Shown here: piece after piece, positions 33,471 to 42,278 of the stretch
How positions within the stretch are numbered: the stretch's first letter is position 1
Layout of the letters: every line of letters begins with the position of its first letter
Assembly: GCF_036013645.1 (NCBI RefSeq)
Contig: NZ_CP107869.1
Coordinates: forward strand, 2,418,001-2,482,000
DNA length: 64,000 nt
Source: Streptomyces sp. NBC_00490
GTDB taxonomy: Bacteria > Actinomycetota > Actinomycetes > Streptomycetales > Streptomycetaceae
Direction of reading: 5' to 3'
Notes under the pieces: model-generated
Database searches by the model: none
What the model was told of the DNA's origin: nothing
The model's input: the letters and a program-made list of their open reading frames with translations, nothing else
Translations under genes and position numbers: made by a program

Positions 33471-33710
33471 CTATCCCGCTTTCTCCGAGCCGTCCTCACG
33501 CGGCACCGGCTGCTCGACCAGCGCCAGGACCCGGGTCGCCATGAAGCGGGCCGTGCGGACGACGGAGCCGTTGCGGGTGACTTCGCTCACTTCCACCACA
33601 CCTCGGCGTACCGCTGTCTCCACCCGGCGGCCCGCCCTGCTCGCCACCACCTCGTATGTGCGCGTCGTGTCCCCTGCGTCCACCACTATCTCCACGCGAT
33701 CACCCTTCAC
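33471..33710 (-). CDS. Small conserved basic/β-rich protein, function unknown
   Basis: 79 residues from the GTG at 33710 (VKGDRVEIVVDAGDTTRTYE) with alternating hydrophobic/polar runs suggesting four or five β strands (VVASRAGRRVETAVRRGVVE; VSEVTRNGSVVRTARFMATR). A GGGGG stretch about nine bases upstream favours this start over a longer frame to 33824. It diverges from the protein-kinase gene. I do not recognise the family; the composition looks like a genuine small protein of the streptomycete core. Confidence 0.68.
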   Translation of the reverse strand: MKGDRVEIVVDAGDTTRTYEVVASRAGRRVETAVRRGVVEVSEVTRNGSVVRTARFMATRVLALVEQPVPREDGSEKAG

Positions 33711-33912
33711 GGGTTCAATCCCCCTTCGACGAGAGGTGGTTGGGATCACCGGCAGAGCGAACCCACCCCGCCCTGCCGCTCCCTGACCACCCCTCAATTC
33801 TCCCACCCAGCACTGACAATCCATCGGGACGAGAGGGCGCGGCCTCTGCGCGCGGGCGGCCGTGGAAACGTAAGCTGTGGCTCGTCACACGGACCGGGCA
33901 GCGGGGATGAAC

Positions 33913-35238
33913 ATGGCGATGATGCGCCTGAGGCGCGAGGACCCGCGCGTCGTCGGCTCGTTCAGGCTTCACAGACGGCTCGGCGCGGGCGGGATGGGCG
34001 TCGTCTATCTGGGCTCCGACAAGAAGGGGCAGCGGGTCGCGCTGAAGGTGATCCGGCCCGATCTGGCGGAGGACCAGGAGTTCCGTTCGCGGTTCGCGCG
34101 TGAGGTCTCGGCGGCCCGGCGGATTCGCGGCGGGTGCACGGCACGGCTCGTGGCCGCCGATCTCGACGCGGAACGGCCGTGGTTCGCCACGCAGTACGTG
34201 CCCGGCCCCTCCCTGCACGACAAGGTCGCCGACGAGGGCTCGCTGGGCGCGGCCGAGGTCGCCGCCATCGGGGCCGCCCTGTCGGAGGGGCTCGTCGCGG
34301 TGCATGAGGCGGGGGTCGTGCACCGGGATCTCAAGCCGTCCAACATCCTGCTGTCCCCCAAGGGGCCGCGGATCATCGACTTCGGCATCGCCTGGGCGAC
34401 CGGGGCCTCCACGCTCACTCATGTGGGTACGGCCGTCGGGTCGCCCGGCTTCCTCGCGCCCGAGCAGGTGCGCGGGGCCGCCGTCACCCCGGCCACGGAC
34501 GTGTTCTCGCTGGGGGCGACCCTGGCGTACGCCGCCATGGGTGACTCGCCCTTCGGGCACGGCAGTTCCGAGGTGATGCTGTACCGCGTGGTGCACGAGG
34601 AGGCGCACCTGGGCGGGGTGCCCGACGCGCTGGCCCCGCTCGTGCGGGCCTGTCTCGCCAAGGATCCGGAGGAACGGCCCAGCACGCTCCAACTGTCGCT
34701 GCGGCTCAAGGAGATCGCCTCACGGGAGGCTCAGGGGCTCGCTGACGTCCGGCCGCCCGCGCCGCGGGCCGGCGAGAGCGACCGGCCCACGGGACGGCTC
34801 GCCGAGCCGAGCTATCCGGAGCAGCAGCGCGCCCAGCGCCGTCCGCAGGGGCAGCCGCCGGGTCCCACGCAGCGCACTCCCCCGCCCCGCGGCACGTCCT
34901 CGCGCGGGCCCGCCCCGTCGCGCAACGGGTCTGCGTCCCGGAGCGGTGGGCGGCCCACGCCGGCCTCGCGGAACACGACGCGCTCCGGCAACCGTCCGGC
35001 GCCCCGCAGCGGCGCCGGCCGTCCGGGTCCCAGGACCACGGGGACGGGGCGTCGGCCCGCCAATCCCCGGCTGCTGCGCCAGCGGCTGTTCGTGTTCGTC
35101 GTGGTGACGGTGCTGGCGGCGCTCGGTATCGCCGCGGCCCAGGGATGTCAGGGTCCGGCGCGGGGGCTCGACGGCGACCGTGGTGTCGTACGCCATGAGC
35201 AGCCGCACGTGACGCCGCCCGACCGGTCGACGGACTAG
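33913..35238 (+). CDS. Membrane-anchored Ser/Thr protein kinase (Hanks type)
   Basis: 441 residues. The kinase domain covers about 15–275: glycine loop LGAGGMGVVYLG, catalytic Lys45 in VALKVI, HRDLKPSNILL, DFGIAW and APEQVRGA, with SLGATLAYAAMGDSPFG in subdomain IX. A long Pro/Arg/Ser-rich juxtamembrane region follows (about 290–400), then one membrane helix (LFVFVVVTVLAALGIAAAQG) and a short outer tail; no PASTA repeats. Start 33913 has GGGGA at ideal distance; 33907 is the alternative. Substrates unknown. It stands alone, with the Nudix gene convergent at its end, four bases from the stop. Confidence 0.93.
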   Translation: MAMMRLRREDPRVVGSFRLHRRLGAGGMGVVYLGSDKKGQRVALKVIRPDLAEDQEFRSRFAREVSAARRIRGGCTARLVAADLDAERPWFATQYVPGPSLHDKVADEGSLGAAEVAAIGAALSEGLVAVHEAGVVHRDLKPSNILLSPKGPRIIDFGIAWATGASTLTHVGTAVGSPGFLAPEQVRGAAVTPATDVFSLGATLAYAAMGDSPFGHGSSEVMLYRVVHEEAHLGGVPDALAPLVRACLAKDPEERPSTLQLSLRLKEIASREAQGLADVRPPAPRAGESDRPTGRLAEPSYPEQQRAQRRPQGQPPGPTQRTPPPRGTSSRGPAPSRNGSASRSGGRPTPASRNTTRSGNRPAPRSGAGRPGPRTTGTGRRPANPRLLRQRLFVFVVVTVLAALGIAAAQGCQGPARGLDGDRGVVRHEQPHVTPPDRSTD

Positions 35239-35242
35239 CGGG

Positions 35243-35635
35243 TCACAGGCTCGGCAGGATCCGGTCGAAGAACTCCAGGTCCCCTTCGAAGACCGGGTCC
35301 AGGGCCGGAAACTCCTGCGGGGTGATCCAGCGGGCCTCGGCCACCTCCACGGGGTCGGGAACCACCTCGCCTTCGTCGGCGCGGGCGGTCCACCAGTGGA
35401 GGCGGTAGCGGCCGTCGTCGGTCTCGGACTCCCAGACCTTCGCGAGCGGTACGACGGTGAGGCCGACCTCCTCGCGTACCTCGCGGAGCAGCGCCTCCCG
35501 TTGGGTCTCGCCCGGTTCGACGCGGCCGCTGAGGGGTTGCCAGTAGCCGGGGCGGGAGACGGTGGGGCCGCGGCGGATGACCAGCAGTCGTTCGGCTCGG
35601 AGCAGGACCGCGACGATCGCCTCGCCCTGGGGCAT
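35243..35635 (-). CDS. Nudix hydrolase
   Basis: 130 residues. The Nudix box G-x5-E-x7-REUxEExGU is complete: GRVEPGETQREALLREVREE followed by VGL (about 37–59). It hydrolyses a nucleoside diphosphate linked to another moiety; no substrate-specific insert is visible. It begins seven bases after the stop of the TrmH-type gene and is probably co-transcribed with it. ATG start at 35635. It ends four bases from the convergent kinase gene. Confidence 0.93.
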   Translation of the reverse strand: MPQGEAIVAVLLRAERLLVIRRGPTVSRPGYWQPLSGRVEPGETQREALLREVREEVGLTVVPLAKVWESETDDGRYRLHWWTARADEGEVVPDPVEVAEARWITPQEFPALDPVFEGDLEFFDRILPSL

Positions 35636-35642
35636 CGGGCTC

Positions 35643-36461
35643 CTAGAGCTCGGGGCGGCCGGTGGCCACCGCGTAGAAGGCGACCGCGGCCGCCGCGCCG
35701 ACGTTGAGCGAGTCGACGCCGTGGGCCATGGGGATGCGGACCCATTCGTCGGCGGCGACCAGGGCCTGGGTGGAGAGGCCGTCGCCCTCAGCGCCGAGCA
35801 TCAGGGCGACCCGGTCCATCTTGTGAGGGGCGGCCTCGTCGAGGGTCTTGGCCTTCTCGTCCGGGGTGAGGGCGAGGAGGGAGAAGCCGGCCTCGCGGAC
35901 GGACTCCAGGCTCTTGGGCCAGGTGTCGAGACGGGCGTAGGGGACCGAGAAGACGGCGCCCATGGAGACCTTGACGCTACGGCGGTACAGCGGGTCGGCG
36001 CAGTCCGGGGAGAGCAGGACCGCGTCCATGCCGAGCGCCGCCGCCGAACGGAAGATCGCGCCGATGTTGGTGTGGTCGTTGACCGACTCCATGACCACCA
36101 CGCGGCGGGCGGTCTGGAGGAGGTCGGTCGCCGTCGGGAGCGGCTTGCGCTGCATGGAGGCGAGCGCGCCGCGGTGCACGTGATAGCCCGTGACCTGCTC
36201 GGCAAGCTCCGGGCTGACCGCGTAGACCGGGGCCGGGAGCTCGTCGATGACGTCGCGCATGACGTCGACCCACTTGGCGGACAGCAGCATCGAACGCATC
36301 TCGTACCCGGCGTCCTTGGCCCTTCTGATGACCTTCTCGCCCTCGGCGATGAACAGGCCCTCGGCGGGTTCTCGTTTGCGGCGCAGTTCGACGTCGGTCA
36401 GGCCTGTGTAGTCGCGCAGGCGCGGGTCGTCGGGATCCTCGACGGTGATGAGATCGGCCAC
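35643..36461 (-). CDS. TrmH/SpoU-family RNA 2'-O-methyltransferase
   Basis: 272 residues. The SPOUT motifs are clear: motif 1 NDHTNIGAIFRSAAALG, motif 2 LMLGAEGDGLS, motif 3 IPMAHGVDSLNVGAAAAV, at about 130–260, after an N-terminal RNA-binding-like region (RREPAEGLFIAEGEKVIRRA-type). It methylates a ribose 2'-OH of rRNA or tRNA with S-adenosylmethionine; the site cannot be deduced. GTG start at 36461. 64 bases separate it from the cysG stop upstream, and the Nudix gene follows directly. Confidence 0.93.
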   Translation of the reverse strand: MADLITVEDPDDPRLRDYTGLTDVELRRKREPAEGLFIAEGEKVIRRAKDAGYEMRSMLLSAKWVDVMRDVIDELPAPVYAVSPELAEQVTGYHVHRGALASMQRKPLPTATDLLQTARRVVVMESVNDHTNIGAIFRSAAALGMDAVLLSPDCADPLYRRSVKVSMGAVFSVPYARLDTWPKSLESVREAGFSLLALTPDEKAKTLDEAAPHKMDRVALMLGAEGDGLSTQALVAADEWVRIPMAHGVDSLNVGAAAAVAFYAVATGRPEL

Positions 36462-36525
36462 AGGGTGATACTGCCTTGCTCTGGGTGCGGTGCCAACGGC
36501 TGGGGACGAGTTGGGTTACCCGGGG

Positions 36526-37758
36526 TTACTCGGTTGCCGCGGGGCCGACGTTCACGACCGCGCCGATGACGATGACGGCCGGGGGCCTGACCTCCTGCGT
36601 ACGCACCGTCTCGGCGACCGTCGCGAGGGTGGCGTCCACGCGGCGCTGGGCCGCCGTCGTGCCCTCCTGGACCAGGGCCACCGGAGTGTCCGCCGGCTTG
36701 CCGTGGGCGACGAGGGTCTCGGCGATCTTCCCGATCTTGTCGACGCCCATCAGGATCACCAGCGTGCCCGTGAGCCTGGCGAGCGCGGGCCAGTCGACCA
36801 GGGAGCGCTCGTCGTCAGGGGCGACATGGCCGCTGACCACCGTGAACTCGTGTGCGACACCGCGGTGGGTGACGGGGATGCCGGCCGCGCCCGGGACCGA
36901 GATCGAGCTGGAGATGCCGGGGACGACGGTGCAGGGGATGCCGGCCTCGGCGACGGCGTGCAGCTCCTCCATGCCGCGGCCGAAGACGTAGGGGTCGCCG
37001 CCCTTCAGCCGTACGACGGACTTGCCCTGCTTGGCGTGCTCGATGAGGGCGTTGTTGATGGCCTCCTGGGCCATGAAACGGCCGTACGGGATCTTCGCCG
37101 CGTCGATCACCTCGACGTGCGGCGGGAGTTCGGCGAGGAGGTCGCGCGGGCCGAGGCGGTCGGCGATGACGACGTCGGCCTCGGCCAGGAGGCGGCGGCC
37201 GCGGACCGTGATGAGGTCCGGGTCGCCGGGGCCGCCGCCGACGAGGGCGACGCCGGAGGTGCGGGTGCGGTGGTGGGGCGCCACCAGGGTTCCGTCGCGC
37301 AGGCCCTCCACCACCGCGTCGCGGATGGCGGCGGTGTGGCGGGGGTCGCGGCCCTTGGCGTTCGTGGTGAGGACGGCGACCGTGACGCCCTCGCTGTGGC
37401 CGGTGGCCGGGGTCCAGGCCGTCGCCTGGTCCGCGTCGTCCGAGCGGACGCACCAGACGCGGTGCCGCTCCGCTTCGGCGGAGGCCGCGGTGTTGGCCTC
37501 GGGGTCGCTGGTGGCGATGAGGGCGTACCAGGCGTCGGCGAGGTCGCCTTCGGTGTACGGCCGCTTCGCCCAGGTGATCTCACCCGCGTCCGCCATCGCC
37601 TCGACCGAGGGGGTCGCTCCGGGGGATACGAGGAGAATGTCCGCGCCCGCTGCGATCAGTGCCGGGAGGCGGCGCTGGGCGACCTGGCCGCCGCCGAGGA
37701 CGACGACCTTGCGGCCGGTGAGGCGGAGGCCTACGGGGTAGGCGGGGTTTTCGGCCAT
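36526..37758 (-). CDS. cysG: Siroheme synthase / uroporphyrinogen-III C-methyltransferase (CysG-like)
   Basis: 410 residues in two parts. Residues 1–150 form a Rossmann-type precorrin-2 dehydrogenase domain (GRKVVVLGGGQVAQRRLPAL; SDDADQATAW). Residues about 165–405 are SUMT: LVGGGPGDPDLITVRGRRLL, VRLKGGDPYVFGRGMEEL, VPGISSSISVPGAAGIPVTH. It turns uroporphyrinogen III into precorrin-2 and on towards sirohaem, needed by sulphite and nitrite reductases, and supplies precorrin-2 to cobalamin synthesis. The middle linker domain of full CysG is short, so ferrochelatase activity is not assured. Start 37758 has GAGGAG 12 bases upstream. Confidence 0.93.
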   Translation of the reverse strand: MAENPAYPVGLRLTGRKVVVLGGGQVAQRRLPALIAAGADILLVSPGATPSVEAMADAGEITWAKRPYTEGDLADAWYALIATSDPEANTAASAEAERHRVWCVRSDDADQATAWTPATGHSEGVTVAVLTTNAKGRDPRHTAAIRDAVVEGLRDGTLVAPHHRTRTSGVALVGGGPGDPDLITVRGRRLLAEADVVIADRLGPRDLLAELPPHVEVIDAAKIPYGRFMAQEAINNALIEHAKQGKSVVRLKGGDPYVFGRGMEELHAVAEAGIPCTVVPGISSSISVPGAAGIPVTHRGVAHEFTVVSGHVAPDDERSLVDWPALARLTGTLVILMGVDKIGKIAETLVAHGKPADTPVALVQEGTTAAQRRVDATLATVAETVRTQEVRPPAVIVIGAVVNVGPAATE

Positions 37759-37852
37759 GAGGGTGCGGCTCCTCGTACGGGCGATGCGATGGGCGCTACG
37801 GCTCTGGAGCTGCCCTGACGTGCGGATTTTAAGCTGCGGATTCAGCGTACGG

Positions 37853-37896
37853 CGGGGGTGGGGGGCCCGCAGGAACGCCTGCCCCGACCACCCCCG
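37853..37896 (-). terminator. Hairpin terminator after bluB–cobT
   Basis: CGGGGGTGG (37853–37861) pairs with CCACCCCCG (37888–37896); an inner GCAGG/AACG/CCTGC hairpin (37869–37882) closes it. It lies nine bases after the cobT stop, ahead of cysG. Confidence 0.7.
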
Positions 37897-37904
37897 GATC
37901 CGGC

Positions 37905-40900
37905 CTACTTCTCGGTGACCCCCGCCGAGTCGAAGGTCGCGACCTCGTGCATCGCGCGCGCGGTGCTCTGCACCAGGGGCAGGGCCAGCAGGGCGCCCGT
38001 GCCCTCGCCCAGGCGGAGGTCGAGGTCGACCAGGGGGCGCAGGCCGAGCTTGTTCAGGGCGGCCACGTGCCCCGGCTCCGCGCTGCGGTGGCCCGCGATG
38101 CAGGCCGCGAGGACCTCGGGGGCGATGGCACGCGCGACCAGGGCGGCGGCGCCGGCGCTGACGCCGTCCAGGATCACCGGGGTGCGCAGGGACGCGCCGC
38201 CCAGCAGGAGGCCGACCATCGCCGCGTGCTCGAAGCCGCCGATCGCGGCGAGTACGCCGATGGGGTCGGCCGGGTCCGGCTGGTGGACCTCGAGGGCGCG
38301 GCGGACGACCTCGGTCTTGCGGGCGAGGGTCTCGTCGTTGATGCCGGTGCCGCGGCCGGTCACCTCGGCCGGGTCGGTGTCCGTGAAGACCGAGATCAGC
38401 GCGGCGGACGCGGTGGTGTTCGCGATGCCCATCTCGCCGGTGAGCAGCGCCTTGTTGCCGGCCGCCACCAGGTCGCGGGCGGTCTCGATGCCGACCTCGA
38501 TGGCCTGCTTGGCCTCCTCGCGGGTCATCGCGGGACCGGTGGTCATGTCGGAGGTGCCCGCGCGGACCTTGCGGGGCAGCAGGCCGGGGGTGGCGGGCAG
38601 GTCGGCCGCCACACCGACGTCCACCACGCACACCTCGGCGCCGACCTGGGCGGCGAAGGCGTTGCAGACCGCGCCGCCGCCGAGGAAGTTGGCGACCATC
38701 TGGGCCGTCACCTCCTGCGGCCAGGGGGTGACGCCCTGGGCGTGGACGCCGTGGTCACCGGCGAAGATCGCGACCGCTGCGGGCTCCGGGATCGGCGGCG
38801 GGCACTGCCGGGACAGGCCCGACAGCTGCGCGGAGATGATCTCCAGCATGCCGAGCGAGCCCGGCGGCTTGGTCATGCGCTTCTGTCGCTCCCAGGCCTC
38901 GCCGAGCGCCTTGGCGTCCAGCGGGCGGATCTGGGAGACGGTCTCGGCGAGCAGGTCGTGCGGCTCCTCGCCGGGCAGCGCGCGACGGCCGTACGTCTCC
39001 TCGTGGACGACCCATGACAGCGGGCGCCGCTTGGACCAGCCGGCCTGGAGCAGCTCGGGCTCGTCCGGGAACTCGTCGACATAGCCGACGCAGAGGTAGG
39101 CGACGACCTCCAGGTGCTCGGGCAGGCCGAGCGAACGGACCATCTCGCGCTCGTCGAAGAAGCTGACCCACCCGACGCCGAGGCCCTCGGCGCGGGCGGC
39201 GAGCCAGAGGTTCTCCACGGCGAGAGCGGAGGAGTACGGGGCCATCTGCGGCTGGGTGTGCCGGCCCAGGGTGTGACGCCCGCCGCGCGTGGGGTCCGCG
39301 GTGACGACGATGTTCACCGGGGTGTCGAGGATGGCCTCGATCTTCAGTTCCTTGAACTGCTTGGCCCGGCCCTTGGGGAGGGACTTGGCGTACGCGTCGC
39401 GCTGGCGCATGGCCAGTTCGTGCATGGTGCGGCGCGTCTCGGCCGAGCGGATGACGACGAAGTCCCACGGCTGGGAGTGGCCCACGGACGGTGCGGTGTG
39501 GGCCGCTTCCAGGACGCGGAGCAGGACCTCGTGCGGGATGGGGTCGCTGCGGAAGCCGTTGCGGATGTCACGGCGCTCGCGCATGACCTTGAGGACGGCC
39601 TCGCGCTCGGCGTCGTCGTAGGCGGGCGCGGCCGGGCCGGTGGACTGACGTACTTCTTCCACGGGGGCCGTGCTCTCTTCCTGCTCCGCGCCCCGGGTGT
39701 CCAGGTCGTCGGCGTGCTGTACGAGTTCGGGGTCGCCCTCACGGGGAGCGGGGACGGCGGTGTGGTCCTCCGGCGGGAGGACGAGGGCCTGGGGCGGGGT
39801 CGGGGCGAGGTGCGGGGTCGTCGGCACCGAGCCCTCGACCGGGACGAACTGGCCCACGGGCTGCGAAGCCTCCGCGATCGGCTGGTGCTGGTCCACGAAC
39901 AGGACCTGGGGGCCCGCGGGTTCGGCGACGAGCGACGGGGCGGGGGCGGCCTGGAGGTCTTCGGCGGGTGCCTCTTCCGGGGCGGTCACCGGCTGAGGTG
40001 CCTCCGGGGCCGGCACGGGGCCGGGGGCGTCGGCGAACTGCGTGACGGCGTCGACGGGGGCGGGCTGCTCGGTCTGCTCCTGCGTGACGTCCGCGGGGGT
40101 GGGGGTGTCCTCCGGCTGTGCGAACTGTTCCGCCGCCGCGGCGAGCGGCTCCGGCTGTGCGACGGCCTCCGGGTCCACGGGGCGCGGCAGGTGCTCCCCG
40201 TCGGTGGCCTCGGGGGACGGCACAGGAGCGGGGGTCTGCACGGCAGGGAGTTCGGGGGCCGGCGGGGCCACGGCTTCGGCGGGCTCGGGAGCGGGCGCCG
40301 GAACGATGGCTTCGGGGGCCGGCACGGGCTCGGGGGCCGGTACGGGCTCCGGTTCGGCGGGCTCGGCGACGACAGGGATGGGCACTGCGGTCTGGTCGGC
40401 CTCGGGGCCGGGGGCCTCCGGGACCGGCACGGCCTGCAGTTCGGCGGGCTCGGCGACCTCGGCCACGACCACGGCGGGCTCGGCGACCTGAGCGAACTCC
40501 GGACCGGGTGCTTCCGGTTCCGGTACGGCCTGGGGCTCGGCGGGTTCGGGCGCGAGCGGCGCCTCGGGGGTCTGCGCAAGGTCCGGCAGGGGCACGGAAG
40601 TCGGGGTCTGATCGGCGTCGGGCACCGCGGCGGGAGCCGGGACCTGCGCGAAGTCCGCCACCTGCACGGCGTCCGGCACGGGAGCGGCCTGCGGTGCCTC
40701 GACGGCACCCGGCACCTGTCCGGCACCGGCCGGGTCCTCGGCAACAACGCCCTGAGCAGCGTCCACGGCATCCACGGCATCCGGGACCGGCACGGCCTCC
40801 GGAGCCGGAGCGACACCGGCGTACTGTCCGGCCTCACCGGCGAACTCGGGACCATCGGTCTGCCCGGCCGCGGGAGCTTCCCCGCCCTCCGGAGCGAACA

Positions 40901-41912
40901 CCACGGCGGGGCCCTCGGCGGCCTCCGACGTGATTCCGTCCGGCGTGTGTGCGGCGACCGGGACGCCGTTCGCCTCGGGCGCGTTCGCGGCCGCGGCCTC
41001 CGGGAACGCCACGGGACCCGGCACGTTCACATCGCCGTGAACAGTCTCGGCCCCCGGCGCGTAAGAATCTCCGGTGACATCCTCAGCACCCGGGAACCCG
41101 TCGGCGCCCGGAACCCCGGCCACGGGAAGCCCCTCGGAACCGGGGACGCCCCCGGCTTCCGGCACATGCTCGGCGACGACGGGCTCGCCGTACGCCTCCC
41201 CGGCGGCCGGCACCGCGTCGGCGCCCGCCATGTCCTGCTCGGCGTACGCGTCCTCCTGGGGCTGCGGTACGCCGGTGGCCTCGACCGCCTCCGTCGCGAG
41301 ACGGGACACCGCGGCCTGGGCCGCGCCCGCCGGTTCGGTGTCCTGTTCCGGTACCGGGACAACCGTTTCGGCAGCCGGGCTCATGGTGCCCATGGGAGCG
41401 GGGGCGCCCCAAGGGGCCGCGCCCTGCGGGGACATCTCACGCAGCGGCTGCGGGGCATCGAGGTACTCGGGGCCCGCGGTGGGCGGGCCCGACTGGCGGA
41501 CCGGCGCACCCGCGGGGCCGCGGTCGGCGAGGGAGCGGACCGGGCTGGCGGAGGCGTCGGGGATGGGCGGGCCGAGGTGCAGGGGCCGGCGCGGGGTGAT
41601 CGGCGGGATCGGCAGCGACGGGGCCGCCGGGCCGGGCGCGCGGACCGCACTGAGGTCGTGCGCGCCGCTGTCGCGGCCGGACATCTCGTGCGGGCCCGGA
41701 GCGTGGACCGTCTCGACGACCGGCTCGGGCGCGGGTGGGGCGACCTCGTTGCCCCATGCGCCCTGGGCGCCCGGCAGCAGCAACAGGTCTTCGTCCTCGG
41801 CGGTGGTCTCGGAGAGGTAGGTGTACGCACCGTGCGCGGGAACGCCCGGCTGTTCCACCATGCCTGCGTTCTCCGGCAGTCCCTCGCCCGGGACCTGGCC
41901 GGTGTCGGTCAT
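37905..41912 (-). CDS. cobT: BluB–CobT fusion with long disordered N-terminus (DMB synthase / DMB phosphoribosyltransferase)
   Basis: 1335 residues in three parts. Residues 1–765 are low complexity, rich in Pro, Ala, Glu and Val with repeated PVPEAP/PAPEPVPAPE-type runs. About 767–980 is a nitroreductase-fold BluB domain (MRERRDIRNGF; HTAPSVGHSQPWDFVVIRSA; GLGVGWVSFFDEREMV), which breaks down FMN to 5,6-dimethylbenzimidazole. About 985–1335 is CobT (MTKPPGSLGMLE; FAGDHGVHAQGV; GEMGIANTTASAAL; the catalytic Glu in RLGEGTGALLALPL), which attaches DMB to nicotinate mononucleotide. Both steps of lower-ligand assembly thus sit on one chain. ATG at 41912; the open frame to 42206 is rejected. The acidic tail function is unknown. 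Confidence 0.9.
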   Translation of the reverse strand: MTDTGQVPGEGLPENAGMVEQPGVPAHGAYTYLSETTAEDEDLLLLPGAQGAWGNEVAPPAPEPVVETVHAPGPHEMSGRDSGAHDLSAVRAPGPAAPSLPIPPITPRRPLHLGPPIPDASASPVRSLADRGPAGAPVRQSGPPTAGPEYLDAPQPLREMSPQGAAPWGAPAPMGTMSPAAETVVPVPEQDTEPAGAAQAAVSRLATEAVEATGVPQPQEDAYAEQDMAGADAVPAAGEAYGEPVVAEHVPEAGGVPGSEGLPVAGVPGADGFPGAEDVTGDSYAPGAETVHGDVNVPGPVAFPEAAAANAPEANGVPVAAHTPDGITSEAAEGPAVVFAPEGGEAPAAGQTDGPEFAGEAGQYAGVAPAPEAVPVPDAVDAVDAAQGVVAEDPAGAGQVPGAVEAPQAAPVPDAVQVADFAQVPAPAAVPDADQTPTSVPLPDLAQTPEAPLAPEPAEPQAVPEPEAPGPEFAQVAEPAVVVAEVAEPAELQAVPVPEAPGPEADQTAVPIPVVAEPAEPEPVPAPEPVPAPEAIVPAPAPEPAEAVAPPAPELPAVQTPAPVPSPEATDGEHLPRPVDPEAVAQPEPLAAAAEQFAQPEDTPTPADVTQEQTEQPAPVDAVTQFADAPGPVPAPEAPQPVTAPEEAPAEDLQAAPAPSLVAEPAGPQVLFVDQHQPIAEASQPVGQFVPVEGSVPTTPHLAPTPPQALVLPPEDHTAVPAPREGDPELVQHADDLDTRGAEQEESTAPVEEVRQSTGPAAPAYDDAEREAVLKVMRERRDIRNGFRSDPIPHEVLLRVLEAAHTAPSVGHSQPWDFVVIRSAETRRTMHELAMRQRDAYAKSLPKGRAKQFKELKIEAILDTPVNIVVTADPTRGGRHTLGRHTQPQMAPYSSALAVENLWLAARAEGLGVGWVSFFDEREMVRSLGLPEHLEVVAYLCVGYVDEFPDEPELLQAGWSKRRPLSWVVHEETYGRRALPGEEPHDLLAETVSQIRPLDAKALGEAWERQKRMTKPPGSLGMLEIISAQLSGLSRQCPPPIPEPAAVAIFAGDHGVHAQGVTPWPQEVTAQMVANFLGGGAVCNAFAAQVGAEVCVVDVGVAADLPATPGLLPRKVRAGTSDMTTGPAMTREEAKQAIEVGIETARDLVAAGNKALLTGEMGIANTTASAALISVFTDTDPAEVTGRGTGINDETLARKTEVVRRALEVHQPDPADPIGVLAAIGGFEHAAMVGLLLGGASLRTPVILDGVSAGAAALVARAIAPEVLAACIAGHRSAEPGHVAALNKLGLRPLVDLDLRLGEGTGALLALPLVQSTARAMHEVATFDSAGVTEK

Positions 41913-42035
41913 GCGTACCCCTCGCCCATCGGTTAGTGCTTCTACGACCAGCTCACCGGGGACGGCGCACCGACCGCCCCCGCAGTGAAGAACGAGCGTG
42001 CGTGCCCAGCGGCACGAACGGCCCGTCGAGAAAGA

Positions 42036-42062
42036 CGACAAAGCCATTAACTGGCATTGTCG
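42036..42062. other. Near-perfect 11-bp inverted repeat upstream of bluB–cobT
   Basis: CGACAAAGCCA (42036–42046) pairs with TGGCATTGTCG (42052–42062), 10 of 11 positions, loop TTAAC. It lies about 125 bases before the cobT start, in the 366-base gap 41913–42278. It may be an operator or a transcript hairpin. I see no cobalamin riboswitch and no gene in this gap. Confidence 0.5.
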
Positions 42063-42278
42063 CGGCCGTTCCCCCGTCGCGACAGCTTGATCCGCGACAG
42101 CTCGCTGTGGACTGCGCCACGTTGCGCGTCCTCCGGTTGTGCCGTACCACACCCACCCCAAAACGGGCGCGTTTTCCGGACATTGACGAACGAAAGGCCG
42201 GTCCACCGAAGCGGTACAACAGTCGGCCAGCCTACCGCGCGCAGTACGACAACAGGATCACGGGACCAACAAATGGGG

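Noticed and set aside
36526..38631. 701-codon form of the cysG product
   Set aside because: The first 290 codons lie in the terminator region and inside cobT in another frame; the ATG at 37758 begins the known domain.
39114..41936. 940-codon open frame on the plus strand
   Set aside because: It is the mirror of the bluB–cobT fusion gene; its composition is the GC-rich antisense pattern and no ribosome site or domain is present.
41913..42278. Cobalamin riboswitch upstream of bluB–cobT
   Set aside because: No B12-box-like GCCACTG sequence on the minus strand; only a short inverted repeat is present.
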